A stretch of DNA of 64,000 nucleotides. It comes from Peribacillus sp044761985 (lineage in GTDB: Bacteria; Bacillota; Bacilli; Bacillales; DSM-1321). Position numbers and translations under genes: made by a program. The notes beneath the pieces are model-generated. The model was not told the origin of the DNA and made no database searches. It was given only the letters and a program-made list of their open reading frames with translations. Below, piece after piece: positions 25,661 to 34,075 of this stretch (within the stretch, counting starts at the first letter, position 1; every line of letters begins with the position of its first letter). The stretch is from positions 579,243-643,242 of the forward strand of contig NZ_JBIWDK010000002.1 in the NCBI RefSeq assembly GCF_044761985.1, read 5' to 3'.

Positions 25661-27489
25661 GCCCAATCATCCTCTTCTTCCTGTTCGTAAGGAAGTGTAA
25701 AGAACACCGTAGTTCCTTTTCCATCCACACTTTCCGCCCAAATTTTGCCTCCATGGGCAACGACCATTTCCTTTGCAATCGCCAGCCCAAGTCCAGTCCC
25801 TCCAAGATTCCTTGCCCGCGCTTTATCCACTCGGTAAAACCGGTCAAAAATCTTATCGATCACTTTTTTAGGGATACCGACACCTTGATCGGTTACGCTA
25901 ATTACGATAAAGTTTTCCTTTGGCCTGATACGGAATGTCACTTGACCTCCTTCAGGAGAATACTTCAAGGAATTCGAGATGATATTATAAAGAACCTGGG
26001 TGATCTTGTCTTCATCAATGTCGACAAAATACGCGTCCTTTGGTATGTCTCTTTTAAAAGTAATATCGTCATTTTTCGTCATTTCAAAACGATCGATAAT
26101 ATGGTCATAGAACTTATTCAGATTCACCCATCCGGTTTTAAGCCGGTAATCTTTACTGTCCATTTTTGAAAGCTGTAACAGGTCATTTACAAGCCTGATC
26201 ATCCGCTCCGTTTCATTTTGTGTGACACTTAAAAAGGCAGGGGCAATCTCTTCATCTTTCCAGGCACCTTCAGCCAATGCCTCGAGATAGCTTCTCATCG
26301 TCGTGAGCGGCGTACGCAACTCATGGGATACATTAGCGACAAACTCTCTTCGCTCCCCTTCTATCTTTTCCTGCTCAGTAATATCATGGAGCACTGTAAT
26401 CAAACCATTAACGAAGCCCGTTTCCTTTTGGATGACGGAAAAATTCCCTCTTAAAATAAACGGTTGACCCTTTTTGCTGTAATCAAGGATGATGGACTCC
26501 CTTTCTTCCAGTAAATCTTCGAATTTATATTCTTCCTCAAGTCCCAACAATTCGATGATTGGTTGGTTCATGACGGCTTCACGTGAGACATTCAAAAGCT
26601 GTGCGGCAGGTTCATTTATCAAATTCACCCGGCCACGCCTATCCGTCGATATAACGCCATCCGTCATGTTGGTGAGAACAGATGAAAGCTTCCGTCTCTC
26701 CCCTTCCGTACTCGATTGCGACTCTTGAAGTTTCTTAGTCAAGTTATTGAAGGTAACGGCTAGCTGCCCTATTTCGTCATCGCCATATACTTTTACCTTT
26801 CGTGAGAAATTCCCTTTGGCCATCACCAACGCCTGTTTTCTCATATCAGACATTGGCCGTGTGATGGTCCGCGCAAGCAGAATCCCCAAAATGGCTGTTA
26901 TGGCCAGAGCGATGGCCGTGCCAGTCATGAAAATGGCGTTGATTTCATCCATTTGTTCGAAGACATTCTCCATCTCCGCAATGACATAGACCGCTCCTAT
27001 CACCGTACCATTCGCTTCAATGGGTGTTGAAAGGACCCATACACGCCTGCCAGTATTCGGATCTCTATATATTTCATGATCCTCGCCACCATAAGTCAAC
27101 GTGTTCTTGATGATCGGCAGTGTCGTTTTCTTTCCTACAATCTCTTGGTTACCGGGATCGGACGTCCCAATCACCCGCCTGCTGCGGGTATCGATAACGC
27201 GCACTTCCGAAATATCATTCGTTGAGTTGTCGCGATCTTTCAATACCGTATTAATGGCTTCTTCGAGTGTAGGGTCTTCCTCCCCCCTCGATTTCTCCAT
27301 TTCTTCCCCAATGCTATAGGTAAGCAGGTTAACATGGCCCTTGATCGACTTTGTGAAATTCCCGACGAGATTTTCTTCCAATTCCCCGACAAAATACACC
27401 CCAATTATTTGCATGGCTACGAAAATAAGCAACACATAAATCAGGACGAATTTAAAATGAATTGAACGAAAAAAACCAACCTTTTTCAT
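25657..27489 (-). CDS. walK: Cell-wall sensor histidine kinase WalK
   Basis: WalK senses peptidoglycan synthesis status and phosphorylates WalR. The 610-residue order is: membrane segment at about 12-32, outer Cache/PAS domain, second membrane segment near 184-203, HAMP (residues about 205-255), cytoplasmic PAS, dimerisation domain with the phospho-accepting His in VSHELRTPLT near residue 390, then HATPase_c with NSLKYSPEGG, DQGVGIP and GGTGLGLAI motifs. All catalytic motifs are intact. It lies five bases after walR. A degenerate parS-like sequence is embedded at 26575-26590. Confidence 0.96.
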   Translation of the reverse strand: MKKVGFFRSIHFKFVLIYVLLIFVAMQIIGVYFVGELEENLVGNFTKSIKGHVNLLTYSIGEEMEKSRGEEDPTLEEAINTVLKDRDNSTNDISEVRVIDTRSRRVIGTSDPGNQEIVGKKTTLPIIKNTLTYGGEDHEIYRDPNTGRRVWVLSTPIEANGTVIGAVYVIAEMENVFEQMDEINAIFMTGTAIALAITAILGILLARTITRPMSDMRKQALVMAKGNFSRKVKVYGDDEIGQLAVTFNNLTKKLQESQSSTEGERRKLSSVLTNMTDGVISTDRRGRVNLINEPAAQLLNVSREAVMNQPIIELLGLEEEYKFEDLLEERESIILDYSKKGQPFILRGNFSVIQKETGFVNGLITVLHDITEQEKIEGERREFVANVSHELRTPLTTMRSYLEALAEGAWKDEEIAPAFLSVTQNETERMIRLVNDLLQLSKMDSKDYRLKTGWVNLNKFYDHIIDRFEMTKNDDITFKRDIPKDAYFVDIDEDKITQVLYNIISNSLKYSPEGGQVTFRIRPKENFIVISVTDQGVGIPKKVIDKIFDRFYRVDKARARNLGGTGLGLAIAKEMVVAHGGKIWAESVDGKGTTVFFTLPYEQEEEDDWA

Positions 27490-27494
27490 AGATA

Positions 27495-28202
27495 TTACTC
27501 CTGTTCAGGGTTACGCAGGTAATAACCGACCCCTCGTCTAGTTACGATCCAACCTGGGTGACTTGGGTTATCCTCAATCTTTTCACGGAGGCGTCTAACG
27601 GTTACATCGACTGTTCGGACATCGCCAAAGTAATCATATCCCCACACAGTTTGCAATAAGTGCTCCCTTGTCATGACCTGGCCAATATGTTTAGCTAAAT
27701 AATGAAGCAGCTCGAATTCTCGGTGCGTTAACTCAATCGTCTCTCCACGCTTAGACACGACATATGCATCAGGATGGATGGTAAGATTGCCTATTGTAAT
27801 TTCTTTTGGCTCATTTTCTTGATCTGGCACCGGAACGGCTTGTTGACGTCTTAAGTTTGCCTTTACCCGAGCAATTATTTCCCGGGTACTAAACGGCTTC
27901 GTCACATAATCGTCCGCACCAAGCTCTAATCCTAAGACTTTATCGATTTCCGAATCTTTTGCTGTTAACATGATGATTGGCGTTTCATATTTCTTTCTTA
28001 CTTCTCTGCAAACTTCCATCCCATCACGCTGTGGAAGCATGATATCAAGTAAAATCAAATCAGGTTGAAGCTCTTCCACCATTTTTAGAGCTTCATTGCC
28101 ATCATATGCACAGGAAACATCGTACCCTTCCTTTTTTAAATTGAATTGTAAAATATCTGCAATCGGCTTTTCATCGTCCACTACTAGAATTTTCTTATCC
28201 AT
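27495..28202 (-). CDS. walR: Cell-wall response regulator WalR
   Basis: WalR is the essential OmpR-type regulator of autolysins and wall synthesis in Bacillus. The 235-residue protein has a receiver domain with phosphorylatable Asp53 (LLDIML), acidic pocket DD at 9-10 and Lys in TAKDSE, then a winged-helix domain ending GVGYYLRNP. It is the first gene of walRKHIJ; the upstream gap to 28446 must hold the operon promoter, where only weak matches (TTTTGA, 17 bases, TATAGT on the minus strand) are seen. Full length. Confidence 0.97.
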   Translation of the reverse strand: MDKKILVVDDEKPIADILQFNLKKEGYDVSCAYDGNEALKMVEELQPDLILLDIMLPQRDGMEVCREVRKKYETPIIMLTAKDSEIDKVLGLELGADDYVTKPFSTREIIARVKANLRRQQAVPVPDQENEPKEITIGNLTIHPDAYVVSKRGETIELTHREFELLHYLAKHIGQVMTREHLLQTVWGYDYFGDVRTVDVTVRRLREKIEDNPSHPGWIVTRRGVGYYLRNPEQE

Positions 28203-28446
28203 CTACCTATCTCCTTTTAAAGCATAACTTTACTCTATAAAAAACATGTCCTTATCCGGGACGTTTATTCGTATTGTCCTGATGTTCATACTGACCTTCG
28301 TACTAGTAATGCAAATCCTCACACTATATATTCCCTAAAAAACGGTCAAAACACCTAAATCGAGCACATTGTACCTCTTCTACTTTATCATTTTACAGGC
28401 ATTAAATCATCTTTTACCTATTATTCTCATCTATGAAGATAGCAGA

Positions 28447-28478
28447 AGAAGTCTTCGAAAAATGTCTCGAAGACTTCT
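28447..28478 (-). terminator. Hairpin after the M23 peptidase gene
   Basis: A perfect GAAGTCTTCGA inverted repeat separated by about eight bases overlaps the end of the peptidase gene. The tail on the minus strand is only moderately T-rich. Confidence 0.65.
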
Positions 28479-29898
28479 ATTGGCTTATATAATCTAACGG
28501 GTTTGCGAGAACACCATTTTTATAGATTTCAAAATGAAGGTGAACGCCAGTGGAGTTGCCTGTCGAGCCCATTCTACCAATAGGCATTCCTTTTTCAATC
28601 TTCTGTCCTGCTTCGATGTCTATTGATTCTAAGTGAGCATAATCCGTCTTGTACCCATTGTTATGGTTGATGGTCACCTTATTACCATAACCCCCGGCGT
28701 TACCGGCAAACTCAACAGTGCCATGATCAGCCGCCGTAATAGTTCTGGTGGTTGGCCTAGCAATATCTATTCCCTTATGAAGCTTGCCCCAACGATGTCC
28801 TTGTTTGCTTGAAATATAGCCCCCATCAGCAGGCCATGCAAAGGTTCCGCTCCCTTCTGAAGGAATGATTTTCGTGCCTTTTCTAGTTATCTCATTTTGT
28901 GTTGCCGCGGTAATTTCCTTTTTCACGATCGTTTCACTTAAGAGCTCACCGTTTGTTTCAGTGAGTTTATACGTGAATGCCTGAACGCCTTCCTGTCCTT
29001 CTTGCTCAACGACAGATTCTTCCTTCAATAGGTTCTTATCCTTTATTACTTTTCTCTCGAAAGGAATTTCAGTTTCTTTCAATACTTCTCTTTCTACCAG
29101 CACATTCACAAAAGGAGCTACCTCCGTCACACGGACCTTTTGCCCTTTATGAAGCCTCTTGCCCTCTTCTAGTTCTGAATTAAGCTGTAAAAGCTGTCCT
29201 AGGGACATATCATACTGATCGGCAATTGCCTCAAGTTCTTCATCTCCAGTTGCCTCATAGATGACTTTTTCCTTCTTTCCTTTTTCTATCAAGGAAATGG
29301 CATCCTTCACAGTCATGAGCTTATCCGGTTCCATAATCGTTTCCTTCCAGGAGATCGGCTTTGAGTATTCAATGGACAGTATCCTGCTTCCTTGCTCTTT
29401 TAGAGCCATGGGCTGATTTAAAACTCCAGCTTCCTGACTCTCTTCATATTCGGCCAATTCACCCTCATCTATATATAATAGGTGAATCTCTTTTAAAACC
29501 TCCTGTGCATCCTCCTTGGAGGGAACGTAAGCAACTACTTGATTATCAATGGTGATTTCATAAGCCTCCGCTTTTACAGCAAACTCTTCCTCGAGTACCT
29601 TTAAGGTTTCTTCATCATCTATTTCTGCATTAAATACATTCTCTTGCACATATGTCATCTGTGCTTCCTTATCGAATGTGTATTCGGGATAATCCGCCTC
29701 TGCTTCGACTATTTTAGCTAGTACCATTTTTTCTATTTCGGATTCATCACTCACGCTGCCAATGAACTCGTCATCAACATATACATGCTGAATGGAGGAG
29801 ATTTTTTGAATTTCCGCAGCCGTAGCACGATTCCCTGCAAGCAATAAGATGATGGAAACCATCAACAGGAAACTTCCTTTGCCTTTTGAGCTGAACAT
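28477..29898 (-). CDS. Secreted M23 peptidase with LysM and G5 domains
   Basis: A 473-residue exported protein likely to cut peptidoglycan cross-bridges. It has a Sec signal ending near ATAAE (about residue 28), a long N-terminal region resembling repeated YabD-like segments, a LysM domain (ATGDEELEAIADQYDMSLGQ, near residue 215-265), a G5-like domain (about 270-345, EIPFERKVIKD), and a C-terminal M23 endopeptidase with HKGID, YAHLESI and HLHFEIYKNG zinc motifs. Its position next to walR suggests WalR control. A GC-rich hairpin lies just before its start. Specificity is unknown. Confidence 0.9.
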   Translation of the reverse strand: MFSSKGKGSFLLMVSIILLLAGNRATAAEIQKISSIQHVYVDDEFIGSVSDESEIEKMVLAKIVEAEADYPEYTFDKEAQMTYVQENVFNAEIDDEETLKVLEEEFAVKAEAYEITIDNQVVAYVPSKEDAQEVLKEIHLLYIDEGELAEYEESQEAGVLNQPMALKEQGSRILSIEYSKPISWKETIMEPDKLMTVKDAISLIEKGKKEKVIYEATGDEELEAIADQYDMSLGQLLQLNSELEEGKRLHKGQKVRVTEVAPFVNVLVEREVLKETEIPFERKVIKDKNLLKEESVVEQEGQEGVQAFTYKLTETNGELLSETIVKKEITAATQNEITRKGTKIIPSEGSGTFAWPADGGYISSKQGHRWGKLHKGIDIARPTTRTITAADHGTVEFAGNAGGYGNKVTINHNNGYKTDYAHLESIDIEAGQKIEKGMPIGRMGSTGNSTGVHLHFEIYKNGVLANPLDYISQ

Positions 29899-29906
29899 TT
29901 ATTGTC

Positions 29907-29936
29907 CCCCTTAACGGCCCGTGGGCCCCTTAAGAA
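29907..29936 (-). promoter_or_regulatory. GC-rich hairpin in the leader of the M23 gene
   Basis: The dyad GGCCC-gt-GGGCC, flanked by CTTAA and TTAAG, lies directly against the ribosome-binding region (aaggggg at about 29906-29912). On the minus strand TTAAGGGG occurs twice, once on each side of the hairpin, so the structure could compete with ribosome binding. This is the only strongly GC-rich dyad in an AT-rich gap. Confidence 0.45.
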
Positions 29937-30058
29937 ACTAATCAAAAAATTAAGATAAATTACCTTGTTTTCAAAATTCATATACACATGATTAATTTCT
30001 TTTTTTTCACTCATAACTTTACCATAATGAAAAAAAAATCAAGAAATAGACTTCGTAT

Positions 30059-30075
30059 TGTAATATAAATGTATA
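30059..30075. promoter_or_regulatory. WalR-box-like sequence
   Basis: TGTAAT-ataaa-TGTATA matches the WalR direct-repeat consensus TGTWAH-N5-TGTWAH at 11 of 12 defined positions. It lies about 160 bases upstream of the M23 peptidase, a typical type of WalR target. AT-rich DNA makes chance matches likely. A hairpin (gctctttt/aaaagagc, about 30100-30118) is nearby; otherwise 29937-30285 shows nothing else. Confidence 0.35.
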
Positions 30076-30285
30076 AATAGTGACAACAAGTGCCAAATCG
30101 CTCTTTTTGCAAAAGAGCAGCGAAGGTATGGTTTCCACGAGGAAAGTAGGTCCTGGTTGGGGTGACGAGTCGATGGTTACTAAGGGTGGCATTAACATTG
30201 TTACAATCTGATAACAAACACTTAACAGAAGTGCCATCAAAGAGATTTCCTTTAAAGGGCTAAGACAGTTTACTTTTAAAGCAAA

Positions 30286-30310
30286 CAAAAAAAGCGCCCT
30301 AGGGCACTTT
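30286..30310 (-). terminator. Terminator of the tRNA cluster
   Basis: The dyad AAAGTGCCC-TA-GGGCGCTTT (one wobble) is followed on the minus strand by a T run and lies 10 bases past tRNA-Phe. Confidence 0.88.
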
Positions 30311-30319
30311 ACAAAAGAA

Positions 30320-30392
30320 TGGCTCAGGACGGAATCGAACCGCCGACACAAGGATTTTCAGTCCTTTGCTCTACCGACTGAGCTACTGAGCC
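30320..30392 (-). tRNA. tRNA-Phe (anticodon GAA)
   Basis: A 73-base cloverleaf with acceptor GGCTCAG/CTGAGCC, D-loop, anticodon stem GGACT-GAA-AATCC and the T-loop GGTTCGATTCC. The CCA end is not encoded. Last of four tRNAs in the cluster. Confidence 0.95.
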
Positions 30393-30437
30393 AAATATTC
30401 CATTTTTCATTATGAAAGAATCATGTAAAAAATAAAA

Positions 30438-30513
30438 TGGCGGTCCCGACGGGAATCGAACCCGCGATCTCCTGCGTGACAGGCAGGCATGTTAACCGCT
30501 ACACCACGGGACC
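30438..30513 (-). tRNA. tRNA-Asp (anticodon GTC)
   Basis: A 76-base cloverleaf with acceptor GGTCCCG/CGGGACC, anticodon arm CCTGCCT-GTC-ACGCAGG, T-loop GGTTCGATTCC and an encoded CCA. Third of four. Confidence 0.95.
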
Positions 30514-30539
30514 ATCAAACATATAATTAAGAAGAAAAG

Positions 30540-30611
30540 TGACCCATACGGGATTCGAACCCGTGTTACCGCCGTGAAAGGGCGGTGTCTTAACCGCTTG
30601 ACCAATGGGCC
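30540..30611 (-). tRNA. tRNA-Glu (anticodon TTC)
   Basis: A 72-base cloverleaf with acceptor GGCCCAT/ATGGGTC (including a wobble), anticodon arm CCGCCCT-TTC-ACGGCGG and T-loop GGTTCGAATCC. CCA is not encoded. Second of four. Confidence 0.95.
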
Positions 30612-30619
30612 GAAAAAAA

Positions 30620-30695
30620 TGGTGAGCCATGAAGGATTCGAACCTTCGACCCTCTGATTAAAAGTCAGATGCTCTACCAACTGAGCTAATGGCTC
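30620..30695 (-). tRNA. tRNA-Lys (anticodon TTT)
   Basis: A 76-base cloverleaf with acceptor GAGCCAT/ATGGCTC, anticodon arm CTGAC-TTT-TAATCAG, T-loop GGTTCGAATCC and an encoded CCA. First of the four in transcription order. Confidence 0.95.
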
Positions 30696-30764
30696 GTACT
30701 AATGAATGTAATCCGTATGTCTTGCAATGTCGCTTAACGTTGTTCTACTGTGACGACGCTTTTT

Positions 30765-30794
30765 ATATTATCATAGTATTTATGGTTTGTGCAA
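30765..30794 (-). promoter_or_regulatory. Probable promoter of the tRNA cluster
   Basis: TTGCAC, 18 bases, TAATAT on the minus strand, about 70 bases upstream of tRNA-Lys in very AT-rich DNA. Confidence 0.45.
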
Positions 30795-30891
30795 TAGTAT
30801 TTTAAAATAAATTTAAATTAATATATTTTTTTATATATCTACCATGACTCTACTCCAATTAAACAGGTCTTTTTTTACCAACTAAGTAAAA

Positions 30892-30919
30892 AAAGAAGCC
30901 GCACTTAGTCGACTTCTTT
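30892..30919 (-). terminator. Terminator of purA
   Basis: Arms AAAGAAGTCG and CGGCTTCTTT pair (one wobble) over an eight-base loop and run into seven T on the minus strand, eight bases past the purA stop. Confidence 0.88.
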
Positions 30920-30926
30920 ATACCTC

Positions 30927-32219
30927 TTATGCTAAACGCCAAGGGCTTCTTACGATGTTTGTTTGATTGCGGTCAGGACCGACGGAGAATGTAGTCAACG
31001 GAATGCCTACTAATTGAGATACGCGCTCCACATAGTGACGGGCGTTAGCAGGTAATTCATCCAATGATTTGCATCCTGTGATGTCTTCTGACCAACCTGG
31101 TAGCTCTTCATAAACGGGCTTACATTCTCCGATTGCTTTCAAAGTAGCCGGCACTTCATGAATGATTTCACCTTTATAATCATAAGCTACACAAATTTTC
31201 ACCGTTTCAAGTCCTGAAAGCACGTCAATGGAATTTAACGATAAATCAGTGATTCCACTTACACGACGGGCATGGCGAACGACTACGGCATCAAACCAAC
31301 CGACACGACGTGGTCTACCCGTAGTTGTTCCGTACTCACGTCCAACTTCACGGATTTGATTGCCAATTTCGTCTTGTAGTTCTGTCGGGAAAGGACCATC
31401 GCCAACACGGCTTGTATAAGCTTTACACACACCGACAACATGGTTGATTTTCGTTGGTCCAACACCTGAACCAATTGTTACTCCACCTGCGACTGGATTC
31501 GAGGAAGTAACGAAAGGATATGTTCCTTGATCGATATCAAGCATGACTCCTTGAGCCCCTTCAAACAAGACGCGTTTCCCTTCATCAAGTGCATCATTCA
31601 ATACAACGGAAGTATCACAAACATACTTTTGCACTTGTTGTCCGTACTCATAATATTCTTCAAGAATATCCTCGATTTTAAAACCTTCCGTTTCGTAAAA
31701 ACGTTCAAACATGCGGTTTTTCTCCACAAGATTTTGATTCAGTTTTTCCTCGAAAATTTCACGGTCCAAAAGATCTGCCATACGGATACCATTACGAGCG
31801 GCTTTATCCATGTAAGCAGGGCCGATTCCTTTTTTCGTCGTTCCAATTTTATTTGCACCCTTGCGATCTTCTTCCACTTCATCCAATTTAATATGGTAAG
31901 GAAGGATGACATGAGCACGGTTCGAGATGCGAAGATTATCCGTGCTTACACCATGACTATGTAAATAAGCAAGCTCTTCTACAAGCGCTTTCGGATCGAC
32001 TACCATTCCGTTCCCGATGACACAAATCTTATCACTATAAAAAATTCCAGAAGGAATTAAATGCAGTTTATATGTTACTCCGTTAAATTTAATCGTATGT
32101 CCTGCATTATTACCACCTTGGTAACGAGCTATGGCTTCTGCATTCTGGGATAAAAAGTCCGTTATCTTACCTTTACCTTCGTCTCCCCATTGTGTACCAA
32201 CTACTACAACTGATGACAT
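30927..32219 (-). CDS. purA: Adenylosuccinate synthetase
   Basis: PurA joins IMP and aspartate with GTP to form adenylosuccinate, the first step from IMP to AMP. From the ATG at 32219 (GGAGGTG upstream) the protein has 430 residues, the standard length. The P-loop QWGDEGKGK with catalytic Asp13 and the GNNAGHTI segment with His41 are intact, as is the C-terminal SVGPDRNQT. The 27-base longer start at 32246 would overrun the ribosome site. Two PurR-box-like sequences and a good promoter lie upstream. Confidence 0.97.
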   Translation of the reverse strand: MSSVVVVGTQWGDEGKGKITDFLSQNAEAIARYQGGNNAGHTIKFNGVTYKLHLIPSGIFYSDKICVIGNGMVVDPKALVEELAYLHSHGVSTDNLRISNRAHVILPYHIKLDEVEEDRKGANKIGTTKKGIGPAYMDKAARNGIRMADLLDREIFEEKLNQNLVEKNRMFERFYETEGFKIEDILEEYYEYGQQVQKYVCDTSVVLNDALDEGKRVLFEGAQGVMLDIDQGTYPFVTSSNPVAGGVTIGSGVGPTKINHVVGVCKAYTSRVGDGPFPTELQDEIGNQIREVGREYGTTTGRPRRVGWFDAVVVRHARRVSGITDLSLNSIDVLSGLETVKICVAYDYKGEIIHEVPATLKAIGECKPVYEELPGWSEDITGCKSLDELPANARHYVERVSQLVGIPLTTFSVGPDRNQTNIVRSPWRLA

Positions 32220-32285
32220 CTGAAAAAAGCACCTCCAAAGGTTCACGTAATACCGATTCTTAACCGGTTCTTATCAAACAAACCT

Positions 32286-32315
32286 ATTTTATCAATAATC
32301 CCAAAGGGAAGTCAA
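32286..32315 (-). promoter_or_regulatory. purA promoter
   Basis: On the minus strand TTGACT (32310-32315), 18-base spacer, TAAAAT (32286-32291). It lies about 70 bases upstream of the purA ATG and just downstream of the PurR boxes. Confidence 0.65.
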
Positions 32316-32319
32316 CATA

Positions 32320-32363
32320 AAATACGAACATTACATAAATTAATAATAAATTTGTTCGTTATT
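32320..32363. promoter_or_regulatory. Pair of PurR boxes
   Basis: Two inverted copies around the GAAC core: 32320-32332 matches AWWWCCGAACWWT at 12 of 13 positions, and 32351-32363 (minus strand) at 11 of 13, separated by 18 bases. Paired PurBoxes upstream of purA are the known arrangement in B. subtilis. The remainder of 32364-32507 shows nothing notable. Confidence 0.7.
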
Positions 32364-32507
32364 AAGTGACTTTCATACTTTACTTATACACTTTTTCATC
32401 CCCAAATAAGGAATCCGTGCAACTTTAGCAAGGATTCACTTTCTCCCCTGGCGGTTCTCCTTATTCTTTGCCCAAACTCCTTTAAACTTTCACCTTATTG
32501 TAAAAAA

Positions 32508-32533
32508 AAAGCCCACCAGAGATAGTGGGCTTT
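32508..32533 (-). terminator. Terminator of the yybS-gdpP-rplI-dnaC operon
   Basis: AAAGCCCAC and GTGGGCTTT enclose an eight-base loop, with nine T following on the minus strand; 22 bases past the dnaC stop. Confidence 0.92.
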
Positions 32534-32554
32534 GTTCCAAATATAGAAAGTCAA

Positions 32555-33919
32555 TTAAGCTCCTGGAGACATCGAATCATCATCGAATCGCCGTTCGAGG
32601 TTCACGAATTTATTGTATTCTTTGACGAATGCCAGTGAAACCGTGCCAACTGGGCCATTCCTTTGTTTTGCAATGATAATCTCAATGATATTTTTATTCT
32701 CGGACTCTTTATCATAATAATCATCACGGTACAGGAATGCTACGATGTCGGCATCCTGCTCTATACTTCCTGATTCCCTAATATCCGACATCATCGGACG
32801 TTTATCCTGCCGTTGTTCCACTCCACGGGATAATTGGGAAAGGGCAATGACAGGCACTTGAAGTTCACGGGCCAGGGCCTTCAGTGAACGGGAAATTTCC
32901 GATACTTCCTGCTGTCGGTTATCGCCTGAACGACCATCTCCTTGAATCAATTGTAGGTAGTCGATCAATATCATCCCAAGACCATGTTCCTGCTTCAAAC
33001 GACGGCTTTTAGAGCGGATTTCGCCAATACGGACTCCTGGGGTGTCATCTATATAGATACCGGCATTCGACAAACTTCCCATTGCCATTGTCAGCTTGCG
33101 CCAGTCTTCATCTGTTAAGGCACCAGTCCTTAAGTTTTGAGCATTGATATTTCCTTCGGCACAAAGCATACGCATGACGAGCTGTTCGGAACCCATCTCC
33201 AGACTGAAAATCGCGACGTTTTCATCCGTTTTGGTTGCGACATTTTGGGCAATGTTCAAAGCGAAAGCCGTTTTACCAACAGAAGGACGGGCTCCAACAA
33301 TGATGAGGTCATTCCGTTGGAATCCCGCCGTCATTCTGTCCAGTTCAGCAAAACCCGTCGGGATTCCAGTTACATCACCTTTGCGGTTGGTCAGGATCTC
33401 GATGTTATCATAGGTTCGAACCAAAACGTCCTTAATATTTTGAAATGAACCGGCGTTTTTACGCTGTGCCACTTCCATGATCGTCTTTTCCGCTTCCCCT
33501 AGCAGCTCCTCGACTTCATCCTCACGGCTATAGCCTTCCTGGGCGATGTTCGTTGCTGTCCTGATCAAACGACGGAGCAATGACTTTTCTTCCACGATTC
33601 GGGCATAATATTCGATATTGGCTGCAGTAGGGACCGATCCAGCCAGTTCGCTTAAATAAGACACTCCGCCCACTTCTTCAAGATTCTTCGTGGCGGAAAG
33701 TTCTTCCGTTACCGTAATCAAGTCAACGGCTTTACCTTCGTCATTCAACTTGATCATGACGTTAAAGATTTTTTGATGCGAACTTCTATAAAAATCCTCT
33801 GGAATCAACAATTCCGAAGTAACGGTCAGCGAAGATGGCTCCAAGAAGATGGCCCCTAGCACCGCTTGTTCCGCTTCTATATTTTGAGGGGGAATTCTAT
33901 CCTGAAATTGCTCTATCAT
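32555..33919 (-). CDS. dnaC: Replicative DNA helicase (DnaB-type, Bacillus DnaC)
   Basis: The hexameric helicase that unwinds DNA at the fork, called DnaC in Bacillus and DnaB elsewhere. The 454-residue protein has an N-terminal helical primase-interaction domain (about 1-110), a linker, and a RecA-like ATPase with Walker A GARPSVGKT, Walker B MILIDYLQLI and an arginine-finger region near QRNGPVG. A GGGAGG site lies nine bases before the ATG. It is the last gene of an operon with rplI and gdpP, as in B. subtilis. Confidence 0.97.
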   Translation of the reverse strand: MIEQFQDRIPPQNIEAEQAVLGAIFLEPSSLTVTSELLIPEDFYRSSHQKIFNVMIKLNDEGKAVDLITVTEELSATKNLEEVGGVSYLSELAGSVPTAANIEYYARIVEEKSLLRRLIRTATNIAQEGYSREDEVEELLGEAEKTIMEVAQRKNAGSFQNIKDVLVRTYDNIEILTNRKGDVTGIPTGFAELDRMTAGFQRNDLIIVGARPSVGKTAFALNIAQNVATKTDENVAIFSLEMGSEQLVMRMLCAEGNINAQNLRTGALTDEDWRKLTMAMGSLSNAGIYIDDTPGVRIGEIRSKSRRLKQEHGLGMILIDYLQLIQGDGRSGDNRQQEVSEISRSLKALARELQVPVIALSQLSRGVEQRQDKRPMMSDIRESGSIEQDADIVAFLYRDDYYDKESENKNIIEIIIAKQRNGPVGTVSLAFVKEYNKFVNLERRFDDDSMSPGA

Positions 33920-34075
33920 ATCTTAAAACCTCCCAATCTAAGAGGATATATTTTCATTAATTAATTCGTAGATTTAGTTGAAAAAGAAAAAAAGTGACAG
34001 GACAACATAGCCCAATCACATTTTTTTCGTCTCTCTCTATTCTATCAATTTTTTTCAGATATGAAACCACTAAAA

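Noticed and set aside
30011..30351. Frames of 68 and 110 residues on the minus strand before tRNA-Phe
   Set aside because: They run through the tRNA terminator and into tRNA-Phe, lack ribosome sites and have composition typical of non-coding AT-rich DNA.
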